This document shows positions 49,561 to 61,960 of a DNA stretch of 64,000 nt, piece by piece (within the stretch, counting starts at the first letter, position 1; the number at the start of each line of letters is the position of its first letter). The DNA is from Edolisoma coerulescens. Taxonomy: Eukaryota; Chordata; Aves; Passeriformes; Campephagidae. The notes under the pieces were generated by a model. That model did not search any database. It was given only the letters and a program-made list of their open reading frames with translations, and was not told the origin of the DNA. Both the position numbers and the translations under genes were made by a program. Location: contig VWZW01006279.1 in the NCBI GenBank assembly GCA_013397115.1, forward strand, positions 187,831-251,830, read 5' to 3'.

Positions 49561-52500
49561 GAAGTAGCCTCTGCAGTCTGTGAAGAGTCCTCCATGGATT
49601 CACTTGGGTCAAACTGAATAACAAGAGTCAGATAAAGGACTCCAAACAGAATTAAGACTGAAAATACTAAGAAGATTTTGCTAAGAGAGCAGGATCACCA
49701 AGTAATATAAAGAAAAGGTAAAGCAGAATTAAACTTGCATATATTCTGCAACTCTCAGAGTAAAAAAATGACACTACACGTGAGGTGACAGAAAATAATT
49801 CTTCATGCTTGTAAAAGAAAAAAATATTCTCTTCCTCCCAGCTAGTGAAATGGCAAGAAAATTGTAATGTGTCCTTAAACTGAAAGAATCTTAATTCTCA
49901 GGTCAAAACTTTGTCAGCACAAGTTAAAAAAAAAAAAAAAAACAACAAAAACCCCCCTCTGCAAGTGGACAAATAAGTATACATAGAAAATTAAAAATAT
50001 ATTAATATACAGAAGTGCAAAAACAATAGAAACTTAACATTACCTGTCTTTTTTTATAAAAAAATAACTGAGGTAATATCATACCTACATAACCCATATA
50101 AAATGGTCTTGGTCATGTCAGTTCTCTGTCATGGAAAATGATTAAATACAAAATGTTCTTTCATATTTGTTCTGTAAAAGAAATCCTCACATAGTACGAA
50201 TTACTCAGGATTCACCCACTTCTGCAGATCTATAACAAGTCACAGCAGCTGAGAACCCACCCAGAACACTCCATGTTGGCTGACACAGCAAAATTGGAAA
50301 TCCAGCCTGACAAAGCACAGTTTTCAGTGAGCTCATTGCACGTGAGACTGTCAATTGATCACTAACTGAGCTTCCCATGCACCAATCTCTACCAAAAGGG
50401 AAAGAGAAAAGAGAAGCAATGGTACAGAGTCTGCAGTCCCCCTTTCCTGCAGACCTTTGCTTACAGGGGGTTTTCTAGGATCTACACAATACAGCGATGA
50501 AGTGAGGCCAGGAAGCTGTGGGACCTGCAGCTTTCATTTTCATAGATCGTTTTCGGTGTAAGCCTCAGCTGAAACCTTCTGTTCCCTTTTCCCCACACAC
50601 TCAAGAAAATATCCCTGATGGTACATGCTTCTTCTACAATTCTTCACAGTGAAATCCCTGAGACTTAAATAGCTCACCTCTAGTTGTCCCACCTAAACGT
50701 TCTTTCACTCCAATTTCTAGGTCAAATAACTGCATCAGGTAATTTAAACTTTATAATTCATAGGAAACACTTTGCTTTGAACTAAAATACAAAATGTTTT
50801 TTTTTTTGCATTTTCAGCCACCGAAGCAGAACTGCAGTCATTTAGCAAACATCATAACCTGAAGTTAACCAGCAATTTTTTTTCAGGACATATACTGAGA
50901 GAGAATTTTTCTGTTGTAATGCAATTCCCTAATGATCCATAGTTAACATACTAGGTTGCTTTCTGTATAACCTTGAGAAAAATACAAATGGTATTTCATT
51001 ATTGTATGAGATATGTAAACATGAAAAAGTTTCCTGTCGTTTTAAGGAATGACTTCTGTAAGCAGTTATCTATACTACATCTAAATTAAATAGCCACCTT
51101 AGAAGGAAGAGAAGCCATTTTGTATTCAGTCAGTAAACAGAATCAGGAACAGTTGCTAAAATAACGTATCCCCATTATTCATTACTATCATGCTTCACTT
51201 GTAGGAATAGATACCTGATAAGAATTGTACCAGAACTAAAGCTGCTAATGAATGATTAAAGGCTAGGGAGCAGATGCGAAGGGCAAGTAGAACAAGAATA
51301 GCTCATTCCTTTTTTTTCTGAGAACGCTTATGTGCTCTCCTTCATTCTCTTCTACTGAGTTTTGCTTTCCGATCTCTACCATATAATGGGCTGAACTAGG
51401 ACTGGATTTGAACTCTTTCCAACCTTGTGGAAAGCTGTCTTTCTTAAACTGTGACAAAATAATCAAAAACTTGACAAATTTTATCAACTAAGAATAATGT
51501 CCAAAATGTCAATATAAATACTTCATTTAGATGATTTTCAGAGCATTTCAACTGTACTTATGTCTTATAACTAAAAGCCATTTTACAGAAAACCAAAATC
51601 TTTTATTTGATGTGTCAAAATCTTGTTTTATAAAAACTAATTTTTCATGGCCTTGAAATCTGATTTGACCTATTTCTGACAAAGTTTTGGCTAAAAAAAA
51701 TGGAGGCATTTTTGGATGAAACTCATTTTGTCAAAAAGCTCCAAGCTAGCTTTGCTGTCCATGATAGTCTGTACAAATATCACAAGAAACTTCTAGTATA
51801 CGCAACGGCTTAATCAGCTGGAACTTGAATAACATGCAGACACGTATCTAACTGATCCCCAGCTGACTAGGAAATCTGTGTCCCATATGCTGTTTAAAAA
51901 GGGAGGTCGTAAAATTTAATTAGACAGGAGAAAGAATTGGAGCTCGGTTTCCTGGGATCTTTGTTTATTTGTTTGTTTTTAAAATCATAGTTCAATTTTT
52001 TAAAAAATTTATATGCCTATTCAAACCCCATATATTCACCTCATCCACAGATTTCTCCTGCTTACAAGGTTTGTCATGCACTACCTAAATTCACAGAGAA
52101 TTTTATTTGCATCCCAAGAATTCAGGTCACAGAGAAACCTCCTTGAGAACCCAGGAGATGAGTAAACCCATTGTGGACACACATGCTAGCCTGCCTGGGA
52201 AATTAGCATGCAGTCATGTATACCACAAATGAATACTTCATCAAATCAGTGTCTTTCAGTCACAGCTGTCAGCAGACTCCTCATTTTCTTTTTCTTCCTA
52301 GTGAAAGGGCATAGTTTTAGGTAGCAAAGCAAAGTTCCCTGACTCTTCATAGGTAAATTTGCACAGATCTCTTGTAAAAAACTCACAGGCTTCCTGAATC
52401 CATGGCCTACATGTGGAAAGCACCAGTGCTACAAACTTCTTTCCACATAGGAACTCTTCACAGTGCACAAAGACTATGAAGTACCTTTACACTGCTTTCA

Positions 52501-55220
52501 AAAAAATCCATCTATTTCAAGTTCAGAGACTTTCTGGTTACAAACAGAGACCTGTGTTTTTAAGTGACTTGTTCAAGTGACAACAGGAGATCTTTGGATT
52601 ATGATTAGAAAGCTGATTGATTACCTAGTCCCATAGTCCTGTGTTTTCTGGTTCCAATTCCGGGGATTTTACCCAACAACTTTGAGAAAATTTTCCTCCT
52701 GCTCAATGAAGAATTGTGCTGGTGGTGCAAAATAGAAATGTTGCTACATTTCTTGGGCATAATGAAGTGCTCATGGCACCAGCAGAGACTTCGACTTTAT
52801 ACTTAAGCCTTATTAAGTCTTAGTTACCTTTTAGGGTGGTAGGAAAGCAAGCAAAGAGCCTGATGTGCTCTGCCAGAGCAGCTTTATCAAGCCCTGCAGC
52901 GGCAGTCCAGGGGATTACCAGCTGCAGCTGCCTGCCTTCGGCAGGGCGGGATGCCAGCCCTCAGCTGCTCCCCTTGCTCTCCTGACTGCAGAACGTGTAC
53001 AAACACAGTTGGGTCTCCTCATGACATCTGCACTTAAAAAGCAAGAGGAAAATGCAGGGCCTGGAAAAGAAAGACCATCTCCCTGACGGCAGGGCACAAA
53101 TAGTTAGCTGTCCTCTAGCAAATCTAACCACAGTCATCCCTGCACTGAAGCAGGTGTGAGTCAGTCCAGGCTAAAAATAATCAGATCTTTTTTGGGAGTG
53201 TGGCGGGGCAGGATCCAGGTTGTTGGCCCTATAAACAATTTTACAAGAGCCAAAGGGGGGCATAGGCTGGGAATGAGCAGCTGAGGGCTGTTAAGATGTC
53301 ATTGTCAGTGAATGGCACCGCTTCCCTGAATTTTCACTGTAACAGAGCTTGAGTGTTCAGATAATCAGCCACGACATCTGAGATACGGGAGCAGATGGGC
53401 CAATACCTGCTTAGAGTGCTCTAGTTTGAGTCACTGAAAAGGACATCTGTCTCTGCTCTCAGGCTGGGTGCCTCAGCGACCCCACTGCAGCTGGGCAGCA
53501 TCTTCTGTGTGTTTATGGGCGGGTATTTCTCAGAAGCCTGTACTCTGAGTGCTATTTTGAATGAATTTTCACAAGGCAGCCAAAACCCCTCCTGCTGTTA
53601 AAATGTACTGAATATTGAACCCTTGGTGCAACACATGAAGGTACCACAGCTCCCCAGAGAACCAGTTGCAAGAATGTGTTTAAGATGCCAAACCCAGCAA
53701 CCTTTTCTCTTAGCCTTGTTCAACAAAATAATAGTATCTGAAACTTTTCACTCTGAGGCATACAAGATTTTGAGACTTCAGCCTTCAGAATGAAAATTTA
53801 GCATGGTTAGTGACATCTGAAAGTTGAATTTCAGAAGACAAATACTGGACACCTTTGTCTACTTTATCCTTAAATCTAAAAACTTTCCCTGTCTTTTTCC
53901 TTGTATCAAACTCCAGGCCCATCACATTTTTGTCAGTAATTCTCGGGCCAGCATACAACACTAAAAGCATATAGAAATTACTAATATGAAAGGGCTGAAT
54001 AAAAGACACTAAAAAACTAAACAAAAAATAAATCATTGCTTAAGAATTATTGTTTTATTTGGTTGTCATTACACATCTGTTCATAAGCACTGCAAACATT
54101 CCACTTTGTGCCTGGGCTTAATACTGTCAACTTTGCAGAGATGTCTCCTTCTTCCTCATTGTTTTCACTTGGTTTCTAGGGCAAACAAAACCTTTTTTTT
54201 TTTCAGTCCTTTAATAAATTAAAGCTGTTATAGAGATAGAAGTAAATAACTGCACAGTATGGAAATTTCTATCCAGCAAGCCTCAGAACAAAACAAAGGT
54301 CACTATATGCACTGTATCGAACTCTTTCTTGCTCCCTTTGTGTCCCCCCCTCCACACCACCCCAGTAATCCCCATAATTCTGTGATGACTGAGTAGAATT
54401 TGAGGTCAAGTGTTGTCCTGAAAAAATGTGGAGCTAGACCTCCTCTTCCTCCCCTCTCCCTGTCATCTGCTGACATTTCCAGATGACAGTGTACTGAATC
54501 TGAACTGTTTCTTTTGCCGGGAATGCCATCTGTGAGGTGGCAGCTGGGATGGGAGGGAAGGCACATAGCAAATGAACGGTGATAAATATAGACAGTAGAC
54601 TAAATTAGGGGAAGTTCCACTTCTTTCCAGTGTTACGGATCTTTGCACGCTTCCATTAAGTGGATACAGCTTCTCTTTAACTGGTGTTTGAACATCTGGA
54701 TTGTTTAGCAAGAGAGCAAAGTCAGAACATTGAAATAGAGATGTCAAACAAGCCAGTTTGGGAAAAATGCTAAGACAACTGAAATTTCCTAAGTCATTTA
54801 TGGTTCCACTCCATTTCTGTCATATTACACTATCCTGGAACTAGCAAGGGGGGAGAAAAAGAAGATGAGTGTCAAAAGGAATATGTCATAAATCATCCAA
54901 AATGAAAAATCAGTGAACATCTGAAGGTCATCTTTCTGGTAGAGAAGAGATAAAACCAATGTCCAGATCACTGACAACTGAACATGAATTCTACCAAAAA
55001 AATGCTGGCATAACATTTTAATTTCTCATTTTAATACTCAAAAGAACCACTTACATTTGAATCACCCTTTTTGCTGAATCACAGAAAGAATAATTCAATG
55101 ATTAAAACCCCATCTTAAGGCATTGAGTTCTGTAAATTAGATGATGGCAGACGAAATTCTAGAGACTGAAATTTTGCTAATATCTCTTCCCTAAAAGATT
55201 GCTAACAGCATCTTGTCTAC
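49561..55220. other. Gene desert, segment 5
   Basis: I recognise no exon or RNA gene. An A homopolymer lies at 49926-49942. The block 53160-53450 stands out as enhancer-like and is listed separately. Other open frames are short and without features. Confidence 0.55.
53160..53450. promoter_or_regulatory. Candidate enhancer-like block
   Basis: Two SOX-type cores occur 60 bp apart: AACAAT at 53234-53239 and TCATTGTC at 53299-53306. A GATAATCAG homeodomain-like element lies nearby and the sequence complexity is high and even. This is motif reading from a single sequence, so function and conservation are inferred. Confidence 0.25.
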
Positions 55221-55573
55221 ACAGAGACACAGAAGGTCAAGGCAGGAAGGGACCTCTGGAGGTCTTCAGGCCCAACCCCTCTCAAAGCAGGGTCCGAAAG
55301 GTAGCAGGTTGCTCAGGGCCATATTCAGTTGCATTTTGAACTCTCTCCAAAGACACAGACTTCACTTCCTCTCTGATTCAGTGTTTGATTACCCCCACAG
55401 GACAAAAGTTTCTTCTTCTGTTTAATGGAATTCCCTTTGTTTCAATTTGTGTCCACTGCCTCTAACCCTTCCCTGGTTATCAGTGAGAAGGGACCAGTTC
55501 TGTCTTCTTTGCACCCTCCTGTATTGATAGACATGAATAAGATCCCACCTAAGCCATCTCTTCTCAAGGATAA
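55221..55573 (-). mobile_element. CR1 LINE fragment, reverse orientation, diverged
   Basis: On the plus strand the reverse-complement CR1 3' end is clear: GGAAGGGACCTCTGGAGGTC, CCCAACCCCTCTCAAAGCAGG, AGGTTGCTCAGGGCC, a CTCTCCAAAGACACAGACTTCAC block and finally ATAAGATCCCACCTAAGCC. The order and spacing match the CR1 3' region for about 350 bp. It is more diverged than the copy at 42188 and 5'-truncated. AT-rich DNA follows at 55574. Confidence 0.9.
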
Positions 55574-58500
55574 CATACTAATAAATATTAGTAAAACATT
55601 AATAAAATATGTAAATATATACATTTACTTTGGAATCACTTCAGGAATATCCTCCCTGATTTATCCATACTCTTCACACTGAATACAGTTTCCAAGATAT
55701 CTTTCAGGCAAGTGCCATCGTTGTTAGGAGTTTCATGAAGTGGAGGAGACTTTATTTCAGCAACATTGTATTCTTTCAAACTATACCTAGGTAAATAATT
55801 TGGTAAGACATTTTTCTCTTCCTTTCAGTGTTCAATTAGAATAGGCACACATTTCAATTTTTTTTATCTCACTCCTGGGGTTTTTCTAAGGTTCATTAAT
55901 TTTAAGAGCAAACAATCACAAGAAGTGAGCTCAGGCCTCGAGCAAGCCTACAACTGCACTACACCAGAAGGAAGTAAACCATGCAGAAGCCTTTTAGTGC
56001 ATTTTAATTTACGGAAGTTGGATTCACATCCCAAATTCACTTGATTTACCTTAACTTTCTTGGCTGACTTTATTTAGCGTTGCCTGGAAGTAAAGGTCCT
56101 ATGTTCAGTGCTGCAGTTCTCCATACACAAGACTTGAAGAGAACAAGCAAACAAACTTAGCTGATGTTGGTTCACTTCAGCAAAATCTGTGTAATCAAAA
56201 GTGTAAAACTATATACACATGTCAGCTATAATAAACTTGTCACTCCATCCTCTCTTCAGATTTCCTAAAAATGCAGTCCTCTGTGGCAGTAATATTTACC
56301 TGTAGTGCAAGACGAGACTTTTTCTGTTATGATAATGCACAGACATATCTTCATTTAGGCACCAAATCTTTTAAAGCTGATACCTCATGCTGATAAACAG
56401 GTTTCTCAACAGACAGCATGAAGTTCATATCACCAGCAGTACATCTCTCATCTGGGTGTGGGAAACCACACAGCAGATACCTGTACAGGTTGCAGTTCCA
56501 CGTTTCCCCTTCAGGTGACAAGCCAGCTCCCTCCTCCCTGCTGGCAGAGCTGTTCGCCCTTTATCCTTGCACCACTAAGAGACATTTCTGCATGGTTACA
56601 CACCAAAAAACCACAAGGTCTCTCTCTGCTGGGTCAGATTCCTGATGCCTTAGCACACCAAAACACTTCAGTGACCGGGGTCAGTCAGCACCCAGCCAAG
56701 CCACAGTGTCAAGAGCTGGCTGTCTTTGCACTCTGAATGACACTCCTGGAACTTTCCAAGGATATTGGGAATGTGAGCAGGAAGTGTCCTGGTTTAAAAA
56801 TGGGTCCCCAGTACTCAGAGAGCCAGCTGAAACAAGGGGACAACATGCTACCAAATGAGCTAATTGCAAGCATGAGTCAATTCATAAACACTAGTAGAGA
56901 GTCAGAACAAAGGATCTGTTTATTTGAAACACAGGCCATGGATATATTTTTATGTAAGTTTTGGAGGCTCATTTTTGAAAGCAAATCATACTTCCAGAAT
57001 ATTCTAAATGTATACTATTATGCGTAATTGTCCTCTACAGTGTCCATGATGGATTGGTAAACAAAGGTGAGCTAACATGCATCACATAAAAACGAAGAAT
57101 AGCCCACACCTCCAGTTTTCAATGGGAGATATATTACAACCATTCAGATAATTCCTGTGGGCTCACTTTCTGGCCTTGGTGGAGCAGTTTTCTTTGTCCT
57201 TCACAGCTTACCTTAAAATCTTTCAATTTGATTAAGAACTTACATTTTTTCTTGAGGAAGAACCTGGAACCACAGGTCACCTGCAATAAATTCGAAAAAG
57301 GCTTTTCACCACTTCCAGTGAGTGGCTCACAGAACAGTAAATAAAGCACAAGAAGATTATTATGGTATTTTAAGAATATTCAATCCCATTGTTTTGCATA
57401 AAATTCTACAGAAATTCTTAAGCTGTCAAGTCTCTGAATTATATTTAAATAAAATTAACCTTACAAAACCCTCTGTGTCCTTAGTCTAATAATTTTTCAG
57501 GTATCTTGAGATTTAAGACGTCTCCCCATGAAAAAATCAAATACACTCATAAAAATATAAAGTTTATTGACCCATTTGAGGTTATGTATGAAAATGGAGA
57601 AACTACATGGCTGCTGACGTGTGACTAAGAGAGAACTATTTGAGTGAACTGGTTCTTATTCTTGAATGGTTCATGCAGTTCATATACTCCCGAAAACAGA
57701 AATGGAGTCAACACAATCATGAGGATCAGATTCTGATCATCCAAGGCCATTTACACCACAACAGAGACCTTCAGCAGGCACTTACACAAACTCCACAGCC
57801 AGCTTCAATATTGTAATTTAAAATTTGCATCAGAACACCTGCAAGAAAGCAGGAGTACTATGTATATCTTAGTTTTCTTGAACTCTTTTCTGACACAAAA
57901 GCTTTAGTGCTCAGCAAACACTTTCTTGTATCTTGGTGTTTGTGGATTTATTTCTTTTAAGTGGCAGGTACTATACATTTGTTTTGTTCTTAAAGAAATA
58001 TTTGCCAGTTCAGAACTGGAGTAATGGTTGAGCTGGGTAACTAGTTTAATAATGAGAGGGTTTGGTAACAAAGCAACTTACTGAAATGGCCACAGAGATT
58101 TTCATTGAGGTCCCAAGGGACTTTTGTGCCTCCCCTCCTGCAGGAACCTCTCGTGGATGGTCCAGTCTCCACCTCAACCATCCAAATATACTTACTTCTA
58201 ACTAAAATGCTGTATGCGGTGGATAACTGGCAGAACGACAATCTTAAAAGAGGCAAATTGCAATTTTAGTTGTGAAGAATGAGCCTGTGTTTGAACATCT
58301 TACAGGAGCAGTTTAGCACTGCTTCTTACACAGCATCTCTCCCCACCAGAACTTTCTGTGCTGGAGGAAAATAAAGCAGCATTCGTTTTATGTTGTAGGC
58401 AGAGATCTCAAAAAACCCAACCAACCAACCAAAGAAAACCCCACCAAAACAAAAGCCCCCAAACAGCAGCCATTCTGGTTCTGGGAAAGATCTTTGTGAC

Positions 58501-61139
58501 AATATCATTTCCCTGGAAGAAAAATTGCTCAAGATTTCCATAAGTATTTTGGATTCCTGGGAAAGAAGGAGGAAAGCCCCCATACCCCAGAGCAGGAATG
58601 TTGACTTCATAGCCCTCTTCCCCAAACACGGAACAATATTTCTTGCCATACACTTGCAGGCACAATAGGGAGTAAGGAGTAGGATAACAGTCTGCTTCCC
58701 TTCTGATAGTGGTGCTTGAGAAACGTCCATGTTTCCTGGGATGGGTTACACAGGTACATGGTAGCCCAGCAGCCACTGCAGACACGCAGGAAGAGAACAG
58801 TCCAGTAAACCCAAATGCCTCAGCCCGACTCTTCCTGGCCTTCCTGGCTCTGACCTCTGTGTGTGCAGTGCAGCCCTCACACAAATACATGTAAAGCAGT
58901 TTTTTGTATTAAAGGAATCCATTAGAGATGGATTTGAACTTCTGTTCAGCCTCCTGCCACCAATGTGCCCTGTGATTGCCAGGCACAGAAAACATGGCCC
59001 ATTTGTCTCCATTTTCTTCCTTCATGAGCCGGGAAGTGCATATGATGTGCTAGTAGTAGTTCAGAAGTGGTCAAATTGGCGAATGAATAAGCTTTTAAGG
59101 TAATGAATAAGTTGTCATTCAAAGACTGATTTTTTAAATATCCTTTTCCACTGCTTAGTAAGCCTTGATAAACAGGTGCACCAGAAACCAGCTTATGCTA
59201 GAAATTACATCCAAGCTGAAATTACCACTTTGTCAGGAGGGAAAAGCTTGCAGAGAAAAAAGATAAATAGGGTGAAAGAGGAAAGGATGAACAACAGTGG
59301 AAAAAACCCAACAGTGAAACATAAGTGCTGTGGTTCAAATTATTTTCTCTGTTGTTCTCTTGGGAGAACATTCAATAAACCTGGGCAGAAATTCCTTTTT
59401 TGCCAGCTAAACGTCTTCTGAGGTTTCCCCTCCAGCACGTGGAGAGGAACAGAATCCTCTGAGAGGCAATGAGAGCAGAAGTTTGGGTAGGTGCACTAAA
59501 CACTGCCTGGAGGAACCTTCTCCTTCACACACTGCTGAAAATTAGGACACTGTCTGGCTAAGTGAAGTACTTCACCTTGGGTGTTCCACATTAAAAAGAC
59601 TCTTTAGCATTTTAAAAGGGAAGATAGCAGTGTTACCTGAGTATAATTATTACAGAATGCTGGAAATTCAAATTCTTGTTTTTACACATATTCATTCATG
59701 CAAATGTGGAACCTGACCCAGAAATTTTATTCAGGTGAGTAATCTGCCTTTGACTTCAACGGGATTCTACTATTTATGAACAAAGCAATCAAGCCAGGTT
59801 TTGCATTTGCAGTCACCTCCATTTATGTTCAAGGGGGACTGCTGAGTTGTAAAAATGCCCAAATCATGCCAATTTGTCCAGACAAGATATCAAATCTCCT
59901 TTTTAATATTCAGATTCAGCAATATGGAAAGCAACACTGCCAAATACTCTATAACCATTTCACTGTGATTACTCACATTTTGATTAGAAAACTCTCATTT
60001 CACGTGGGTGTTGTCACCTGCCCTGTGCTAGCTACATCATCTCTGCTGTGCAATTAATTACACAAACACTGAAAAATGAGTTTATGACCTGGAATGGAGT
60101 TTTGATAAACTCCTCTGAAGACATACCTGAAACACAGCCCAGGAGAATCCTGAACAGACACAAATGATTTATGCATATACAATAGCATGCACAGCCTCCA
60201 AACAAACTGAAGTCCTGCCAGGAGCAGCAGTAGTTCAATATCTGGTTTGAAATGAAGAATGTAAAAGAGACCATAACTGAGGAATGAGGCACTGAATCAT
60301 GCAGCACGGGGAAGGTAAGGAGAATGCAAATAATTTGGGAGATTTACAGCACCCAGGTACTTTCAGATGGGCAAAAGGGCGAGGAAGGGACACAGAACCA
60401 GAACGGTGAGGACAACAGACATGGAAAGCTTCACATCAATAGTGCTCTGTTGTTTCCTTATTTAAGTAATTAATACTCGGCCTTCTGAGCCACAGGTCTA
60501 ATCCATCTACCACTCTGTAACAAGAGTGACCCTACCATGTCCCCTATTTTGTCTCCTGTCCTGCACAGGCTGACTGCTGACTGTCCCACTGCCTCAGCTG
60601 CCCGTGGGTGAGCTCAGGTCAGCGCTCCGGCTCTCCCAGGGCAGAGGTTGTGGCTCCAAATGGCAGCAAAGCTGAGGCAGCAACCAGCTGCCACAACAAG
60701 GGGCATCCCCACATCTCGCTTGTTGTCACCTCCTCCCTCCCACCAGCCGTGGTCCTTATCTGGCCCCTGGGTGAACTGGTGCAGGGAGAGGGACAGCATA
60801 AGCCAGCCCTCCCCAGAGAGGCAGTTCTCAGTGTGGTGTTGGCTTAGTCAAGCCAGTCATTAAACAGCAGCAAGCACAAGCCATTGCTAAAAGCTCTCTG
60901 AGTGTCTTTTCACATGTGGGCTAGAAAAGAGAGAGGCTGTGGTATTGCTGCAGCAACCAAGAGACCCGAAATAACCAGTATGGTGAGCACCATTCTGAAA
61001 ACACATTCTCTTATTCCTTGGAGCAAATACATTGGGTGCCTCATACTGAAAAAGAAATAAACTAAACAAACCAAAACAGTAGGTTAGGAGCTGGAAAACA
61101 AAACCAGCTAAACATAAATAAATCATGGACATCTTGCAA
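55574..61139. other. Gene desert, segment 6
   Basis: I recognise no gene. A CCAA/CAAA low-complexity tract lies at 58408-58460. A short AT-rich patch near 60455-60480 (TAAGTAATTAATACT) has homeodomain cores. Open frames of up to 160 codons (58408-58890 minus) overlap others on the opposite strand and show no domain. Confidence 0.5.
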
Positions 61140-61960
61140 TATAGTAAAATACTTAGGCATTGTCATCTGTTGCTTATTATAGTTTCATTTACATTGGAAT
61201 TTTCTTTGTTTTCCTGCAACAGTTGTGTTACTGTATTATTTTAGAACTAGTCAGTAATGCGAATAGAAGAGTCTATTCTTGAATTGTTCTGGCCAATATT
61301 ACATTATATTGTGTAAGAAACGAGAGTTAAATCAATTTTAATGCGCCATTTTAATAAGATGACAACCACAGTTCTCGATTGCAATTATGGAGATAATTAC
61401 AATTTCATTGGTACTGCTTAATATTAAGAATACAAAATTTACCTTTGATGAACAGTTCATTATGTAAGATGAACCCAAGCTATTTTTCTTTTAAATAGTA
61501 TCTTGACTTGTTTTATTTCTTAACTTTGACTGTTTAATAAAGGCATAAAGAGTTTTACAGGTAGGGTATACAGAAATGGGCTGACTAGTTCAACATCAAA
61601 TTCCTGTACAGTGATTTGAGAAAAAAACATTAATTTTGAAGCAACTCTGGAGGCTGAGTATAGAGATTATTAACCATAAGTTTTATATATGCAGAAAAAT
61701 TGCTTTTGCATGAATTCACTTTTAAAATGTTAATATATGCAGAAGAAAATTGTGTTTCTTAATCTCTGAAGAAACACTTATCACTAGGAACCGCTTAATT
61801 CTTTTCCTGTGCTTGATTTATTAGCTTATGAAATTATGGTAATAGTTTGCATGTTAATGGTTTTGGGGCTCAAATGACCTGATTTTAATAATGAAGTAAT
61901 TTATGCAGTAAATGTAATCAGCATCTATGAATCTCACTTAAAAGAACATATCAGTGATTA
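61140..61960. promoter_or_regulatory. Candidate conserved enhancer-like block
   Basis: This stretch is dense in homeodomain and POU-type cores without being simple AT repeat. Examples are AATTATGGAGATAATTACAA (61382-61401), AATTATGGTAAT at about 61832-61843, and TTTGCAT (61846-61852) next to GTTAATGG. No open frame or transposon explains it. Such texture is typical of conserved non-coding elements around SOX genes, but conservation cannot be seen from one sequence. Confidence 0.3.

Noticed and set aside
58326..58890. Open frames of 134 and 160 codons on the minus strand
   Set aside because: Overlapping frames, one driven by a CCAA/CAAA low-complexity tract giving Trp/Gly/Phe runs; no family resemblance.
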